35,491 bases of DNA from Chalciporus piperatus (GCA_038093975.1 JBBPTG010000248.1:1-35491), one strand, 5' to 3'; positions 9,555-20,167 are shown, counted from the first letter of the stretch. Numbers and translations are program-made. Notes: generated by a model not told the origin, from the sequence alone.

Positions 9555-10837
9555 TTTGTGACAAAGGCTACTTTACGAACAGTGGTTTCATCCTCATCAT
9601 CTATCTCGATCAGCGAGGGAATTTCTTCCTCAACCTTTTGAACCTTCCTCGGGGTTTTCTGGTTTGAGGAGAATTCTGGGCAGGCGTTGGACCGATGTCC
9701 AGCTTTCCTGCAGCGGAAGCAGAGTCCCTTCTCCTGGCAGCGTTTCCGCTCCTCAGGAGTGAGCTTGGAGATACGGATGGCGTCGACGTCCATGGCATTG
9801 GGATCTCTGGCGGGGGTGGAGTGATTGGCAGAGGAGAATGGACGGAAAGGCTTGGCGGGGTTACGATTGCGATTCGCGATTTCATTGGCATGTTCCCATT
9901 GAGTCTGGAACTGGGTGGTGCGTTTGTACCAATCCTCGATCGTGGTAGGGACGGTATCCATGCTATTGACTCTTCTCATAAGGGAGATAGGTATCCCTGC
10001 AGAGAAATATCCGATTAGGACGTTGTTGTCGATGATGCCAGACAGGGCGACTTGGTTTTGGAAACTCGAAATAAATTCCGAGAGGGAAGGGGAATACTCT
10101 CCGTTCTTGAGAGGTTTCATGCGTTTGGTGGAAAGCCAGGCAACGGCATTTCCTACGGTATCGTGATGTTTGAATGCCGTTTCGAAATCAGTGATAAATT
10201 GGGCCCAAGTGCCCATGGTGACGGTAGCGCCGGTGATGGCTTTGCGGCGGAAGGTGGCAGCCCAGGTGGCCGCTGATCCTTTAGACATGTAGGATAAGGC
10301 GAAGGCGATCTTCTTGGGATCTGTGTTGTATACGTCGCCGTTGACGGTGAGATAGAATTGGATGGAATTCATCCAAGCGGTGCTTTTCTCGAAGGAGCCA
10401 TCAAAGGCGTCCGGGGCTCCGATGCGGAGTTCCGTGGGTTTTGAGGACGACATGGGATTTACGAAGGTAGGGGGTATCTGATACGCTCCTGGTGCAAATG
10501 TGGGCGCGGGAAGGGAAGGAGTGGGGAAAGCTGGGGTTCGTGGGGGAGCAGGCGATACAGGGAACTGTGGAGCTCTTCGGGATATTGGGGTCGGTGACGG
10601 TGGTGTTGGTGACCTTGGGATGGTTACAGCTGAGGAAAATTCGTGGGAGAGGTGAAGGGTTTCTTCTTGTTCCTCTTGGGTGGTGATTGGTTCGTCGTAA
10701 AGATCCGAGGTGTCGTAGGGGTTAGAGGGGTCTTCCTCTTCAGGTGAGCCCGAGTCAGAAGATTCGGGGTTCTGTGGATTAGCGGTCTCTCGTGGGGGGC
10801 CCCAGCGAGAGGTGTCGAGGCGAGGTCGTTGGGAAAT
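9545..10837 (-). CDS. gag: Gag of B1, with possible non-AUG N-terminal extension
   Basis: Nucleocapsid/capsid precursor. From the first ATG (10453) it is 302 aa: a retrotransposon-gag type capsid domain (PDAFDGSFEKSTAWMNSIQFYL...WAQFITDFETAF), then one CCHC knuckle (CFRCRKAGHRSNAC, about residues 245-258) and a basic/acidic tail. The frame is also open for 128 codons upstream, back to ATT at 10837-10835 (context CCACCATTT), 9 nt after an in-frame TAG. That extension (acidic, Pro/Ser rich) is conserved in frame in B2 and in the fragment at 23161. No ATG in any frame occurs between the likely transcription start and 10453. Confidence 0.88.
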   Translation of the reverse strand: MSQRPRLDTSRWGPPRETANPQNPESSDSGSPEEEDPSNPYDTSDLYDEPITTQEEQEETLHLSHEFSSAVTIPRSPTPPSPTPISRRAPQFPVSPAPPRTPAFPTPSLPAPTFAPGAYQIPPTFVNPMSSSKPTELRIGAPDAFDGSFEKSTAWMNSIQFYLTVNGDVYNTDPKKIAFALSYMSKGSAATWAATFRRKAITGATVTMGTWAQFITDFETAFKHHDTVGNAVAWLSTKRMKPLKNGEYSPSLSEFISSFQNQVALSGIIDNNVLIGYFSAGIPISLMRRVNSMDTVPTTIEDWYKRTTQFQTQWEHANEIANRNRNPAKPFRPFSSANHSTPARDPNAMDVDAIRISKLTPEERKRCQEKGLCFRCRKAGHRSNACPEFSSNQKTPRKVQKVEEEIPSLIEIDDEDETTVRKVAFVTKGF

Positions 10838-10871
10838 GGTGGAGGTCTACAGCGAAGGTAGCCTTCAGGGG

Positions 10872-10883
10872 TAACTTAGACCT
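10872..10883 (-). promoter_or_regulatory. B1 primer-binding site, self-priming type
   Basis: On the minus strand AGGTCTAAGTTA starts 2 nt after the LTR end. It is the exact reverse complement of the LTR R-region 12-mer TAACTTAGACCT (11072-11061 on the minus strand), which lies about 31 bp after the TATA box. There is no TGG at the site, so a tRNA primer is unlikely. It fits Tf1-type self-priming. Confidence 0.8.
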
Positions 10884-10885
10884 TT

Positions 10886-11352
10886 TGTTACGCTTGTACC
10901 GGGTAGGTCAAAGCGTAGACACAAAAGCCTAGTCAAAGACAGGGGTTTCAAGGTAGCCTAACGATGGGATGTCCACGTTAAGGCCTAGCGTCCGTTCAAG
11001 AGTGGGACGGTGACTCTCAGAGGGTTCAAGGAAGCGAGGAATGACCAAGCTAGATTGCGTAGGTCTAAGTTAAGGTTACAGGAGAAACTCGAGGGTTTAT
11101 ATAAGTAGAGAAACGAGTTAAGGGCAGGCATGGAACCGGTTGGAATGCGTAAGAACAAGCTATGACGAATAGGAATGAGTCATGCTTGGTAAGAGTACGA
11201 GTCAGCGATGACGAAGTATGGAATGTGAAAGAACATCGAAGAACATCCGCTGACTAAAGCAAGCAAGAAATAAGAGGCCTAGGCAGGACTCGAACCAGCG
11301 ACTAGGACTTAGTACAAGGTAATGAGAAAGGAAAGAATGAACGATCGTAACA
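10886..11352 (-). repeat. 5' LTR of B1 (alpha subfamily)
   Basis: 467 bp, the partner of 4215-4681. On the minus strand the TATA box (CTTATATAAA, 11105-11096) is followed about 31 bp later by TAACTTAGACCT, the presumed 5' end of the mRNA. The plus-strand neighbour from 11353 is not element A sequence. Confidence 0.93.
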
Positions 11353-11552
11353 CTAGGCGCGCGTACCTCCGATGACGCCGGAAATAGTTTTCCATTCAAT
11401 ACCCCTTAGGTTCCAGATCTACACTGGTCTTCTGATCGCCGTTGGGTCCAGGCCTCCCTGCATGTATAATATAACGCTACGGCGAGAGTTCCCTTCATTC
11501 TTTTCTCTTCAATCCACTTCAACCCCTTCTACAACATACACTTACCAACAAC
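11353..11552 (+). promoter_or_regulatory. Upstream region of the 11553 gene
   Basis: About 200 bp between the B1 LTR and the ATG of the eight-exon gene. It has a TATA-like stretch (ATGTATAATATAA, near 11461) and a pyrimidine/CA-rich run before the ATG (ACCAACAACATGG), typical of fungal 5' UTRs. B1 lies immediately upstream and divergently oriented, so it may have displaced distal promoter sequence. Confidence 0.45.
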
Positions 11553-13370
11553 ATGGCAGGCCCTCAGACTAGAAAAGAGACCCGTGGCAAGAAACGCCCC
11601 GCTAGCCCTTCACTTTCCCCTCCCCCTCCTGCACAGCCTTCTAAACGTCAGAGAGGTAAACGACGCGACTCACCGAGCCCACTGAGTCCCGCAGAGGCCA
11701 AGGCTGTGAAAAAACTGGAGCAGAAAGAGAAAGCGGCAGCAGCAGCTGCATTACTAGAGGAGGAAAAACAAGGTAAGTATCCATGTACGATACAAATACA
11801 TGCTCACCATGCCGGCCAGCTACTCGCAAGAGGGTGGCACGGCTTCTCGCTCAAGAGGAAGCTGAGACCAGCCAAGAGGACGCTGACGGTGAGGACGCAC
11901 AATCATCCCCCCGTGTCAAACAGCGCAGAAAGGCCCGGGGAGAGGTTTCTCTCTCTCTTCTTGATGCGCTACTTGGTGATGGCGATGATTTGGAGGTGGG
12001 CGAGAAAGATACGGAGGAAGGCGAAGTTGATGAAGACGCTGACGCCGGAGAGCATGGACATGGGCATGATACACAGGACAATGCCCAAGTCAACGCTGGG
12101 GATGCCAATGAAGGTGCAAAAGCACCATCTCCAGCCCAGGCGACGGTGAAGGCGAATGACGAGGTATTTGTTTTTTCTTAGCTCCACAAACATACTGACT
12201 TGTACCTCACTCAGATTATTCGAGGGCCGCAAGAAGACGATGAAAAGAAAAATGATACCACATCAAAAGGCGCCCCAGTATCCAAGGGACAGAAGGTCAA
12301 ACTTGGGACGTTCGAATGCCCAAGCACCAACAAACTTGCCAAGCTAGGTCACGGCCTAGTTCGCCAGTATATCTCACTCACTCACGGATTTCCTATGGGC
12401 GTTCAGAAGGAGGAGATCTGTTGGAAGGCATTGGTCCTGGGGAGCAAAAAAGACTCGACGCTCTCCACCTTTTTCAAGGGTATGGAGACCAACACACAAC
12501 TGAAGATGCAACTCATAGACTATGTAAGCATCAATATGACCGTCTATTCTGTACTAACAAACTACATGGCGCCATATAAATAGGTTTGGGGAGGAGCTAC
12601 CCAGCTCCATGGTGAGCTCGTTGCCAAAGCACGACTCGCCGTTCCTCATGCATATGGTCTCCCCGGGGATTTGAAGGGGGAAGAGTTGTTGTTGGCGGTC
12701 AGATGGTTGGTTGACCAAGGGAAAATGTTGCACGGCGGGTTGAATATCAAGGTAAGTGACATTTACCGGCAATACCTGGTCATTCTGAAAAAGTGTGAAG
12801 GAACGCACCTGTGAAGGTGACCCATGGAGCCATCCGATTTTCCCCCAACTCATCAAGGCTCAGTGGTGGGGACAACGAGGCCAGGGTACGCTTTTAGGCA
12901 CCGGGTCCACCAATCCTTACCTCAATGCTCCCATCCCTCAACTGGCCTTGGTCGCCACTGCCGTATGTGTTGCTCATCCTACCATTCACACAACTGATGT
13001 AATACATTGTTTATCAGATCGAATGTGTTCTTTCTGGCTTGAGCAATGGCACTGTGATGGACTTCAACGATTCTGTGTTCCGCCCAAGGTATATAAACGT
13101 ACACACTCTCAGGCTTGACTGAATGGTTTCATTAGATTCGAGTATTACCTTGAGATGCTGAAACAGTTTAATGCAAAATGTCCCAACTATCTGGCCAACG
13201 TGGTTCAAAAGAAAATCCAGGAACATACCGGGTAAGTGATATTCTTTGTCAAAATTGTCAAACTGACGACGTCCATCATGATTAGTTTCCAAGAGGCGAA
13301 AGCTGCTACATTCACATTTGATTTCCAGGCACTGGAGGACAAGGCCAATCCACAAGGCCAAGTAGAGTAG
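11553..13370 (+). CDS. Eight-exon gene, 484 aa, DUF6532-like C-terminal domain
   Basis: I resolve exons 11553-11772, 11820-12163, 12215-12523, 12584-12751, 12801-12962, 13018-13088, 13136-13231 and 13286-13370; every intron (47-60 bp) has GT-AG ends and all phases join, giving 485 codons with the stop. The N-terminus (exon 1) is basic and Pro/Ser rich with a Lys/Ala/Glu helix; exon 2 is acidic; the rest is a folded domain with DPWSHPIFPQLIKAQWWG, PIPQLALVATA and a C-terminal FEYYLEMLKQFNAKCPNYL region. This architecture resembles the DUF6532 family expanded in agaricomycetes (from memory, not searched). Function unknown. Probably nuclear, given the basic N-terminus (KKRP, KRQRGKRR). It is the only intact non-transposon gene in the window. 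The intron 4 acceptor (AAG at 12798-12800) is the least certain junction. Confidence 0.8.
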
Positions 13371-13399
13371 CGTACATACATTGTTGAGGCCGCCATTGA

Positions 13400-13405
13400 A
13401 ATAAA
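13400..13405 (+). terminator. Poly(A) signal AATAAA
   Basis: Canonical AATAAA 30 bp after the stop codon of the eight-exon gene. It agrees with the gene ending here. Confidence 0.5.
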
Positions 13406-13700
13406 TTGACATTTTAATGTCTATCACTTTGTGAACAAATCTGACTAAAGAGTGAACAATGGCATAAAATGGAAAAGCCAGTGAGGGTCTAAGGGCTTTG
13501 CAATAGTAACACAAAGGACCTATATGAACTGCCAGCCTAGCTTTATATCGTCCTTTTGATGAAAATTGGTTCAATAATGACGCCCTTTATAAGGGGACTT
13601 GTTGCTTTTGGCCATTTGGGACATTTGTGCAGAAAAGGGTCAAAAACCATAAAAAAGATACATAAGGCATAAAATTTCAACAAAGGGCTCACTATGGTAT
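13406..13700. other. AT-rich intergenic stretch, nothing recognised
   Basis: About 295 bp between the eight-exon gene and the family C fragment. I see no gene, repeat ends or RNA. An antisense open frame spanning this stretch and the last exons has no family motifs. Confidence 0.5.
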
Positions 13701-14043
13701 AGGGGTATTTTCCTGATGTCCTAGTTCCCCGCTGGTTCTATGAGCATAGACCGCTCGCGAGAACGAGCCATAACACCCCTGTCTTATCAGTCCAGCTGAA
13801 TGGGATACAGGTGCCGCAAGGGACGTATCCCGCCATCGAACGAAACTCGTCGATGACTCGCGACTTTAAGCGCTTGATTCCTAAGCCTATTGTCGTTATG
13901 GTTAGGGTGAATGGCCGTCCAGCTAGAGCGCTGCTTGACACTGGATCGCTCGCCGATTTCATGTCTTCAACATTGGCTGAACAAGTCGAAGCTAAACGAT
14001 TGAACTTGACCAAACCACTCACCGTCCAGCTGGCGGTACCGGG
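13701..14043 (+). pseudogene. Protease fragment of a third Ty3/gypsy family (C)
   Basis: One open frame of about 114 codons reads into a retroviral-type protease: MTRDFKRLIPKP, then VVMVRVNGRPARALLDTGSLADF, with the catalytic D-T-G and the following hydrophobic strand. This LIPKPIVV...ALLDTGS layout differs from the proteases of families A and B. The frame is cut at 14043 by the A2 5' LTR, and the matching RT does not appear after A2. A TAG lies upstream near 13695. Confidence 0.75.
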
Positions 14044-14497
14044 TGTTATAGTATTTAAAAACTTTTCAAACTTTTGCCTACAACGGTATTCGAACTCTGG
14101 ACTTTGTCTACAACTTAGGGGTCAAGCCGGATTCATCTTAATCCGCTCCGGTAGTCCCTGTAGCATTACGTAAACTATTACATAATCAGGTCACGTGACA
14201 AAAGTCCAGACTTAGATGAGTCAGCAATGATGTCATGGCCTAGACCCTAATCCGTGCCTGGTACCTTTTCTTATCGTCCTCCCTTTACCTTATCTATCTT
14301 TCCCCTTTATGATTTCCTTATTCGGCTGTTGGTCTGTGCGCACTTCTCAATAGTATATAAGTAGCCCTGTACTCATCACAGACCCCAGTCTAATCCATTT
14401 GTTGCTTCACCGCAATTAAGCTTTAGTACTCAGCATATTCCTTCGCAAGGCTTAGTGTTGCCTTAAGTCCCCGCTGTGTTGTGACCCAGTCATAACA
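14044..14497 (+). repeat. 5' LTR of A2
   Basis: 454 bp, TGTTATAG...CATAACA (terminal inverted repeat TGTTAT/ATAACA). The TATA box TATATAAG lies near 14354, and the presumed mRNA start AGTCTAATCCA is at 14387-14397. Confidence 0.94.
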
Positions 14498-14499
14498 CT

Positions 14500-14510
14500 T
14501 GGATTAGACT
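14500..14510 (+). promoter_or_regulatory. A2 primer-binding site, self-priming type
   Basis: TGGATTAGACT, 2 nt after the LTR end, is the exact reverse complement of 14387-14397 in R. Same arrangement as in A1 (327-337). Confidence 0.75.
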
Positions 14511-14647
14511 TGAAAACACCGCCCGGACTCTAGGGCTAAAGAGTTGGTCGTTGACCGTTGGTGTACGTGACACACTAAGAGAAAGCAACTCTACCCACTG
14601 CTGCATATACGGTTGTCCGCCGTCTAAATACGGATAAAGTTGCTGTT

Positions 14648-14666
14648 CCCCATAGTGCACTAGGGG
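14648..14666 (+). other. Leader hairpin with GTGCAC loop (A2)
   Basis: Identical to 476-494 in A1 and in the same place in the leader, while sequence within 50 bp downstream differs clearly between the two copies. Possible RNA dimerisation or packaging element; inference only. Confidence 0.4.
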
Positions 14667-15202
14667 CTCTTTCGTGGTTCGAGACGTCTTGGGGTCTGCG
14701 CAAGCACTAGCCCTCTGACTGTAGACACCACGCAGGTTCTTGTGATCACCTGTAACGTCACAATTCGCCATCTGGCTATTTTATTCTTTTGGGCCAGCCT
14801 TTAGTGCCCCGTTTCTGTTATCCTCCGTACTATAGTATTTTGTTCGAAGACCGGATTGGGATCGTGCCCAATTGCGAAGGACGACAAGGGAAAAGCGCGT
14901 CGCCGCCCCCTTGGCTGAGTCATACGTAGCAACGTAAGCCGGCAGCACCGCCGAGGTACAAAAATAGAAAACAATAAAAAATAGTATCCTGTATTACGAT
15001 AGTTTTCGCTACTGCTCGAAGATAGAAGTTCGAGAGTAGTATATGTGCAAAATCCAAACAGATCTTGGGAAACTTCCTCAGAAGGTCTGCAAAGATTCCG
15101 ATAAGCGTCGCAGGTATTACCTCCGCTCGAAAAAATATTTTCTTCGTCCTCGTGTCTGTCATCCCCAGAGAACCTTTGGAAGATAGGGTTCAGTAAGGAT
15201 AT

Positions 15203-16534
15203 ATGTCAGCAGAGTTCTTAGATCAAGAACCACAAGCTCAAGGTTACAGATCTCCCCCACGTCACTTCCCTTCCTCATCCGAAAGTTCACATCCCCCTAC
15301 TCCCCGTCCCGAATCTCCGATGGCAGATCCCGCTGATCCCATCGCTGCTCTCACCGCCGCTCTGAAGGCGCTCATTTCAGACAATTCGGACTCCGTGTCC
15401 AAAAAAGTTGCCGACCCGGGAAAATGGGATGGTGACCGCACCAAGTTCCGTTTGTGGTGGGCGCAGGTTAACGCCTGGCAGTCCGTCCACACGTGGAAAA
15501 ACAACAAGGTTCGATGCCTCGCCGTACTCTCACGGTTAGAAGGAAAAGCGGCTGGGTTCGCCCAGATGACAATAGAAAAATGGTCGCGATATGAACTCTT
15601 ACCACCGCCGCCAGTAGAAGGCGAGCCAGAACCTGATCGGGCACCCTTGGGACTACTAGCATGGCCCACGTGGACAATATTTTCACATCTCCTCAAATCA
15701 CATTTCCAGATTGACGTACTCGCTCATGAGAGTCTCAGGAAATTGGAAGCATTGAAGCAGGCTGGGAAACCTGTGGACATCTTCCTACAGGAGTTTGAAT
15801 TATTGAAGGCGGAATCGGAGATTGAAGATGCTCATGCCAAAGAGCTTCTGAAAAAGGCAATAGATTACAAAATCTATTATCAGGCGCAAATCAACACCAA
15901 TGTTGATGAGCAAAATCTGACCAACACGATCGACACTTACCGAAAGTTGGGTCGAACTTTCGAACGTATCGTTGTTGAACGCGGTGCTCCAGTTCGTCAG
16001 GCACCCGCGACTGCGCCAAGGCCTTCATCATCATATCCGTATCTCCCTCCTCGTTACCCAATTGCATCACGCCCACTCCCACGTCCTCCCGCTCCATATG
16101 CGGCCCCCCGTTTCACTCCCACAGGCACACAGCCTGGTCGTGGAGCCCCGATGGATCTGTCGGCACAGCAAATGCCAAGACCGCCAGTTCACGGCAATTG
16201 TTTCAATTGTGACCAGCCTGGTCACTTTGCTAACGCTTGCCCGAAACCGCGCCGTCCCCGTCAGAGACAAGTGGTTATGTGGGATCCATATTCGCAACAA
16301 TACGTTGAGACTTCCCTGCCGTTTGACAACCGGCAGATGCCCTTCGCAGGTACCATCCCTGCACCCTACCCTCCCCAATCTTCCCCCTACCCCGCTGGCC
16401 CGTCCACCAGCACAAGTTACATGTCGCATCAAGCGGCATATACCAATCAAGAAGCGGAAGCGTACTGGCGCGACCGTATTGAGTCAGAAGCTAAGGCACA
16501 GGCAGCCGAGGCTTTAAAAGGAAGCAGCCGATGA
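15203..16534 (+). CDS. gag: Gag of A2 (443 aa)
   Basis: Intact copy of the family A Gag, one residue shorter than that of A1 (GEPEPDRAP replaces GEAEEPVREP). It keeps the capsid-like region and the CCHC knuckle CFNCDQPGHFANAC. Many differences from A1 are synonymous, which suggests the family has been under selection. The gag stop TGA again overlaps an ATG, and the slippery heptamer is conserved. Confidence 0.93.
   Translation: MSAEFLDQEPQAQGYRSPPRHFPSSSESSHPPTPRPESPMADPADPIAALTAALKALISDNSDSVSKKVADPGKWDGDRTKFRLWWAQVNAWQSVHTWKNNKVRCLAVLSRLEGKAAGFAQMTIEKWSRYELLPPPPVEGEPEPDRAPLGLLAWPTWTIFSHLLKSHFQIDVLAHESLRKLEALKQAGKPVDIFLQEFELLKAESEIEDAHAKELLKKAIDYKIYYQAQINTNVDEQNLTNTIDTYRKLGRTFERIVVERGAPVRQAPATAPRPSSSYPYLPPRYPIASRPLPRPPAPYAAPRFTPTGTQPGRGAPMDLSAQQMPRPPVHGNCFNCDQPGHFANACPKPRRPRQRQVVMWDPYSQQYVETSLPFDNRQMPFAGTIPAPYPPQSSPYPAGPSTSTSYMSHQAAYTNQEAEAYWRDRIESEAKAQAAEALKGSSR
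16513..16519 (+). other. -1 ribosomal frameshift site TTTAAAA (A2 gag/pol)
   Basis: Same heptamer in the same register as in A1 (GCT TTA AAA). In this copy the -1 frame is broken about 95 nt further on by a 1-nt deletion, so a fusion would be truncated. Confidence 0.6.
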
Positions 16535-16652
16535 GAGAAATGGGTTCTCAAAGGCACGGACTTAGTTTACCAAAGGGTTGTATTAGTACCGGGCCTCATG
16601 TTTCGTTTGAAATACATTTTCTTCTTCTTCTGAAAGGGCGTCCCTTAGTGGC

Positions 16653-19031
16653 GTGGCGACAGAAGTAAAACAATTCGTGCTTAATTCCCTTAAGGTAAAT
16701 TATTCGAAAAAAGAAATCCCATCAAAAATACATGTAAGGAATCAGAATCGGAAAAACGAGCTGGATCTCGCTATTACCATTATGTACGACAAAGGGGAGC
16801 AATGGAAGAAAATGGAGTTTGCCGCTCTATTGGACTCCGGCGCAACCGAAACCTTCATAGATAAATCATTCTGTGAGCGACATGGTTTGACACTGGAAGA
16901 ACTTCCTTTTCCTATTCCAGTGTACAACGCCGACGGTTCAGAGGGAGCGATAGGCGGTGTCACTCACAAGGTTTCACTTGTTTTGGGACACAATGGACAT
17001 TTTGAACATATGGACACTTTTGTTTCTGTACTTGGCACTCATCACATGATCATCGGCTATGATTGGCTTGAAAGGCACAACCCTGAAATCGATTGGGTGA
17101 CCAAACGAGTACGATTCACACGCTGTACAGATCAGTGCAAAGTAGTCAACTATCATTTGAATCGTTCATTTTCTATTCGTCGAGTGTTTGAGGCGGGGCT
17201 CACCGAGAAAGTCCCAGTAGAACTCCACGAGTACTTAGACGTCTTCTCAGAGCAAGAGAGTGAGTGTATGCCTACCCGAAAGGCGTGGGACCACGCAATA
17301 GATCTCAAGCCTGATTTCGTTCCCAAAAAGGGTCGGGTGATTCCGATGTCCGAACAGGAACTGGATGACGTCAAAAAGTTCATCGATAAGGAGTTATCGA
17401 AAGGATATCTTCGTCCGTCGAAATCCCCTCAAACATCTCCTGTTTTCTTTATTCCAAAAAAGGACGGTAAAAAGAGATTAGTTATGGACTATCGTTACGT
17501 AAATGAGGGAACTGTCAAGAACGCTTACCCTCTTCCCCTCATTTCCGGACTTATCGACCAGCTCAAAGGAGCTGATATGTTTACTAAAATGGACCTACGT
17601 TGGGGCTATAATAATGTTAGAATAAAAGAAGGCGACGAATGGAAAGCGGCTTTCGTTACTCCATTTGGCGCTTACGAACCAGTTGTCATGTACTTTGGAC
17701 TTACGAACTCTCCCCCCACATTCCAACAAATGATGAACGATCTATTTAGCAATCTTCATGGGGTTCTCATTATTTATATCGACGATCTCATGATCTTTAC
17801 GTTCGGAAAAACTAGAGCAGAGCACTTAGAAATAGTTAAAACCGTATTGCAACGTCTCAGAGAGAACGATCTTTACGTAAAACCAGAAAAGTGTAGCTTC
17901 GCGGTGGATTCCGTAGATTTCCTGGGAATGGTTATCTCCCAGAAAGGCGTAGAGATGGACAATTCGAAGGTGCAGGCTATTCTGGACTGGCCGGCGCCAA
18001 CTCGGTTGAAGGGTGTTCAGTCCTTTTTAGGATTGGCTAACTTCTATCGACGCTTCATTCAGGGTTTCGCTGACATTGCTCGTCCCTTGAATGACCTTAC
18101 CAAAAAGGACACACCATACCGGTGGGGACCGGAGCAACAGCAAGCTTTTGACAAGCTGAAGCAGCAATTCACTACCGCTCCGCTTTTAGCATATCCTGAC
18201 CGCTCTAAAGAAGTCAGAGTAGAAACGGACGCTAGTGATATTGCAACGGGAGCTGTGCTCTCGGTTAAATGTGATGATGGCCTCTGGAGGCCTTGTGCCT
18301 TCATTTCCCATTCCTTTAGTTCTGCCGAGAAGAACTACCCGGTTTATGACAAAGAGCTTTTAGCTGTCATTCGGGCTTTGCAGGAATGGAGGCATTATCT
18401 AATGGGTCGAGAACATTTCGAGATCTGGACAGATCACAAGAATCTCGAATACTGGAAATCTCCCCAAACTCTGAGCCCACGTCAAGCACGCTGGAACGCG
18501 TTGCTCTCAGAGTATAATTACTCGATTATTTATAAACCGGGTTCTACAAATGGAAGGGCTGATGCTTTATCCCGTCGAGAAGATCACGGAGAAGCAGATC
18601 CCGACCATAATAAAAATATTACTGTACTTCCTGCTTCTGTTTTTTTTAATACGGTTACTCTTTCTTCGCCTATTTATGACGAAATACAAAACGAATCAGA
18701 AAAAATAAAAAATGATACGGTAGATGGCTTCGCTTTTGACGAGGGGTCTATAGTATTTAAAAATGACAAAAACAAAGTTTTCGTTCCTATTTCCTTACGT
18801 ACTAAATTACTTACAATCCTTCATGATTCTCCTATTGGTGGCCATGGTGGCCAAGGACGCACTTTACATTTGGTTACTCAATATTTCTCGTGGCCTGGTG
18901 TCACAAAAGACGTTAAAACTTACGTAGAACATTGTCAGACGTGCGCCCTCACGAAGGGAAAGTCAACTGCACAAGCTGGCAAATTAATTCCCCTTCCTGT
19001 TCCAAAAGAACCATGGAGGATATATCTATAG
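16653..19031 (+). pseudogene. pol: Pol of A2: protease, RT, RNase H, integrase zinc finger
   Basis: Open frame with protease (LLDSGATETF), RT (DYRYVNEG, YIDD), complete RNase H (VETDASD, YDKELLAVIRAL, WTDHKNLEYW, GRADALSRRED) and the integrase H-H-C-C finger (HDSPIGGHGG...CQTC). The frame has no ATG near its start: compared with A1, one base is missing near 16605-16615 in the run before CTTCTTCTTCTG, which cuts it off from the gag junction. It ends early at 19031 because a G is missing near 19014 (CCATGGAGGAT). Confidence 0.92.
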
Positions 19032-20167
19032 ACTTTACCACGGGTTTCCCCAAATCACGTGGCTTTGATGCTATTTGTGTAATTGTAGATCGCTTCTCTA
19101 AAGAAGTCGAGTTTATCGCTTGTAAAAAGACAATTTCTTCGAAAGAACTAGCTATTTTATGTAGAGACAATGTTTGGTGTAGACACGGACTTCCCTCTTC
19201 GATTGTTTCAGATCGAGGACCGCAATTTGCATCGGAGTTTACTTCACAGCTTTGCACCCTTCTAGGAATAGAACAGAAGCTGTCAACCGCTTATCATCCC
19301 CAAACCGATGGCCAAACGGAGCATATGAACCAAGAACTCCAGCAGTATCTCCGCGCTTACGTGGCTAAACGTCAAACGGAATGGGCTGATTGGTTGAAGA
19401 TAGCGCAGTTCCATCACAATTCCTCCCTTTCCACGGCTACCGGAACGATTCCCTTCGCTATAACAAAAAACTACTTCCCACGTATGGGATTCGAAGGCGA
19501 TTTATCTCCGGCTGGTGCATTCTTAGAGAAATGTGGAAAAGCACACAAAGAAGTAGAGCAGGCATTAGAAGAAACTCAGAACCGAATGAAAGAGCAAGCG
19601 GACAAGCATCGGTCCGAAGCTCCAGATTACCAAATCGGAGATTTCGTTATGTTATCCACGGACAACCTCAAATTACCTTATCCTTCCAAAAAGATGACAC
19701 AGAACTGGATTGGACCTTATCAGATCACGAAGGTCCTTCCCAATGCAGTCACATTAGACTTGCCCAATTCCATGCACATCCATCCCACGGTTAATGTCAA
19801 ACGGGTCAAACCGGCTAAAGAACCATTGGAAGGGCAACCGGTCCGTCTTCCGGATCCGGTGGTAGTCAACCAAGAAGGAGAAGAAGAGTACGAGGTGGAT
19901 TACGTAGTGAAGTCTCAGGTTAAACAGGGACAATTAGAGTACCTGGTTCATTGGAAAGGCTGGGACATATCGGACCGTACATGGGAAAAGGCAGCGCATT
20001 TGTCAAATGCACCCGAAGCTATCAAAGCTTTTTACAAAAAGCACTCATCCGCCCCACGCCAAATCAACATGACCATGGGAAATTTCTCTGCCTTGTTTCA
20101 GAAATACGAAAATCTGACAGAGGTTCCTGAGCGCAATTTGCCGAATCACCTGGAATGCGATTCCTAG
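18932..20167 (+). pseudogene. pol: Pol of A2: integrase core and chromodomain
   Basis: Continuation of pol in another frame after the 1-nt deletion near 19014; meaningful sequence starts there, and upstream codons are out of frame. The DDE core is present (SIDFTTGFPKS, SDRGPQFASEF, then the EHMNQE helix), followed by the integrase C-terminal region and a chromodomain (EEEYEVDYVV...YLVHWKGWDISDRTWE) near the end. The N-terminal finger lies in the preceding frame. Not expected to yield a working enzyme in this copy. Confidence 0.92.

Larger units (their letters stand above)
4215..11352 (-). mobile_element. Full-length Ty3/gypsy element B1
   Basis: 7.1-kb element on the minus strand. Reading 5' to 3' on that strand: LTR (10886-11352), primer site, gag, protease/RT, RNase H/integrase/chromodomain, ORF3, purine-rich tract, LTR (4215-4681). 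The two LTRs are each 467 bp and differ at about four positions by eye, so the insertion is recent. The flanking 5-mers are CTTTG (4210-4214) and CTAGG (11353-11357), which do not match. Gag and ORF3 are open; pol carries a frameshift and a scrambled RT segment, so this copy is not autonomous. Confidence 0.93.

Noticed and set aside
4210..11357. CTTTG/CTAGG as a target duplication of B1
   Set aside because: Only three of five bases agree, and the sequences beyond are unrelated.
13014..13574. 186-codon minus-strand ORF
   Set aside because: Antisense to well-supported exons 6-8 and the 3' flank of the eight-exon gene, with no recognisable domain.
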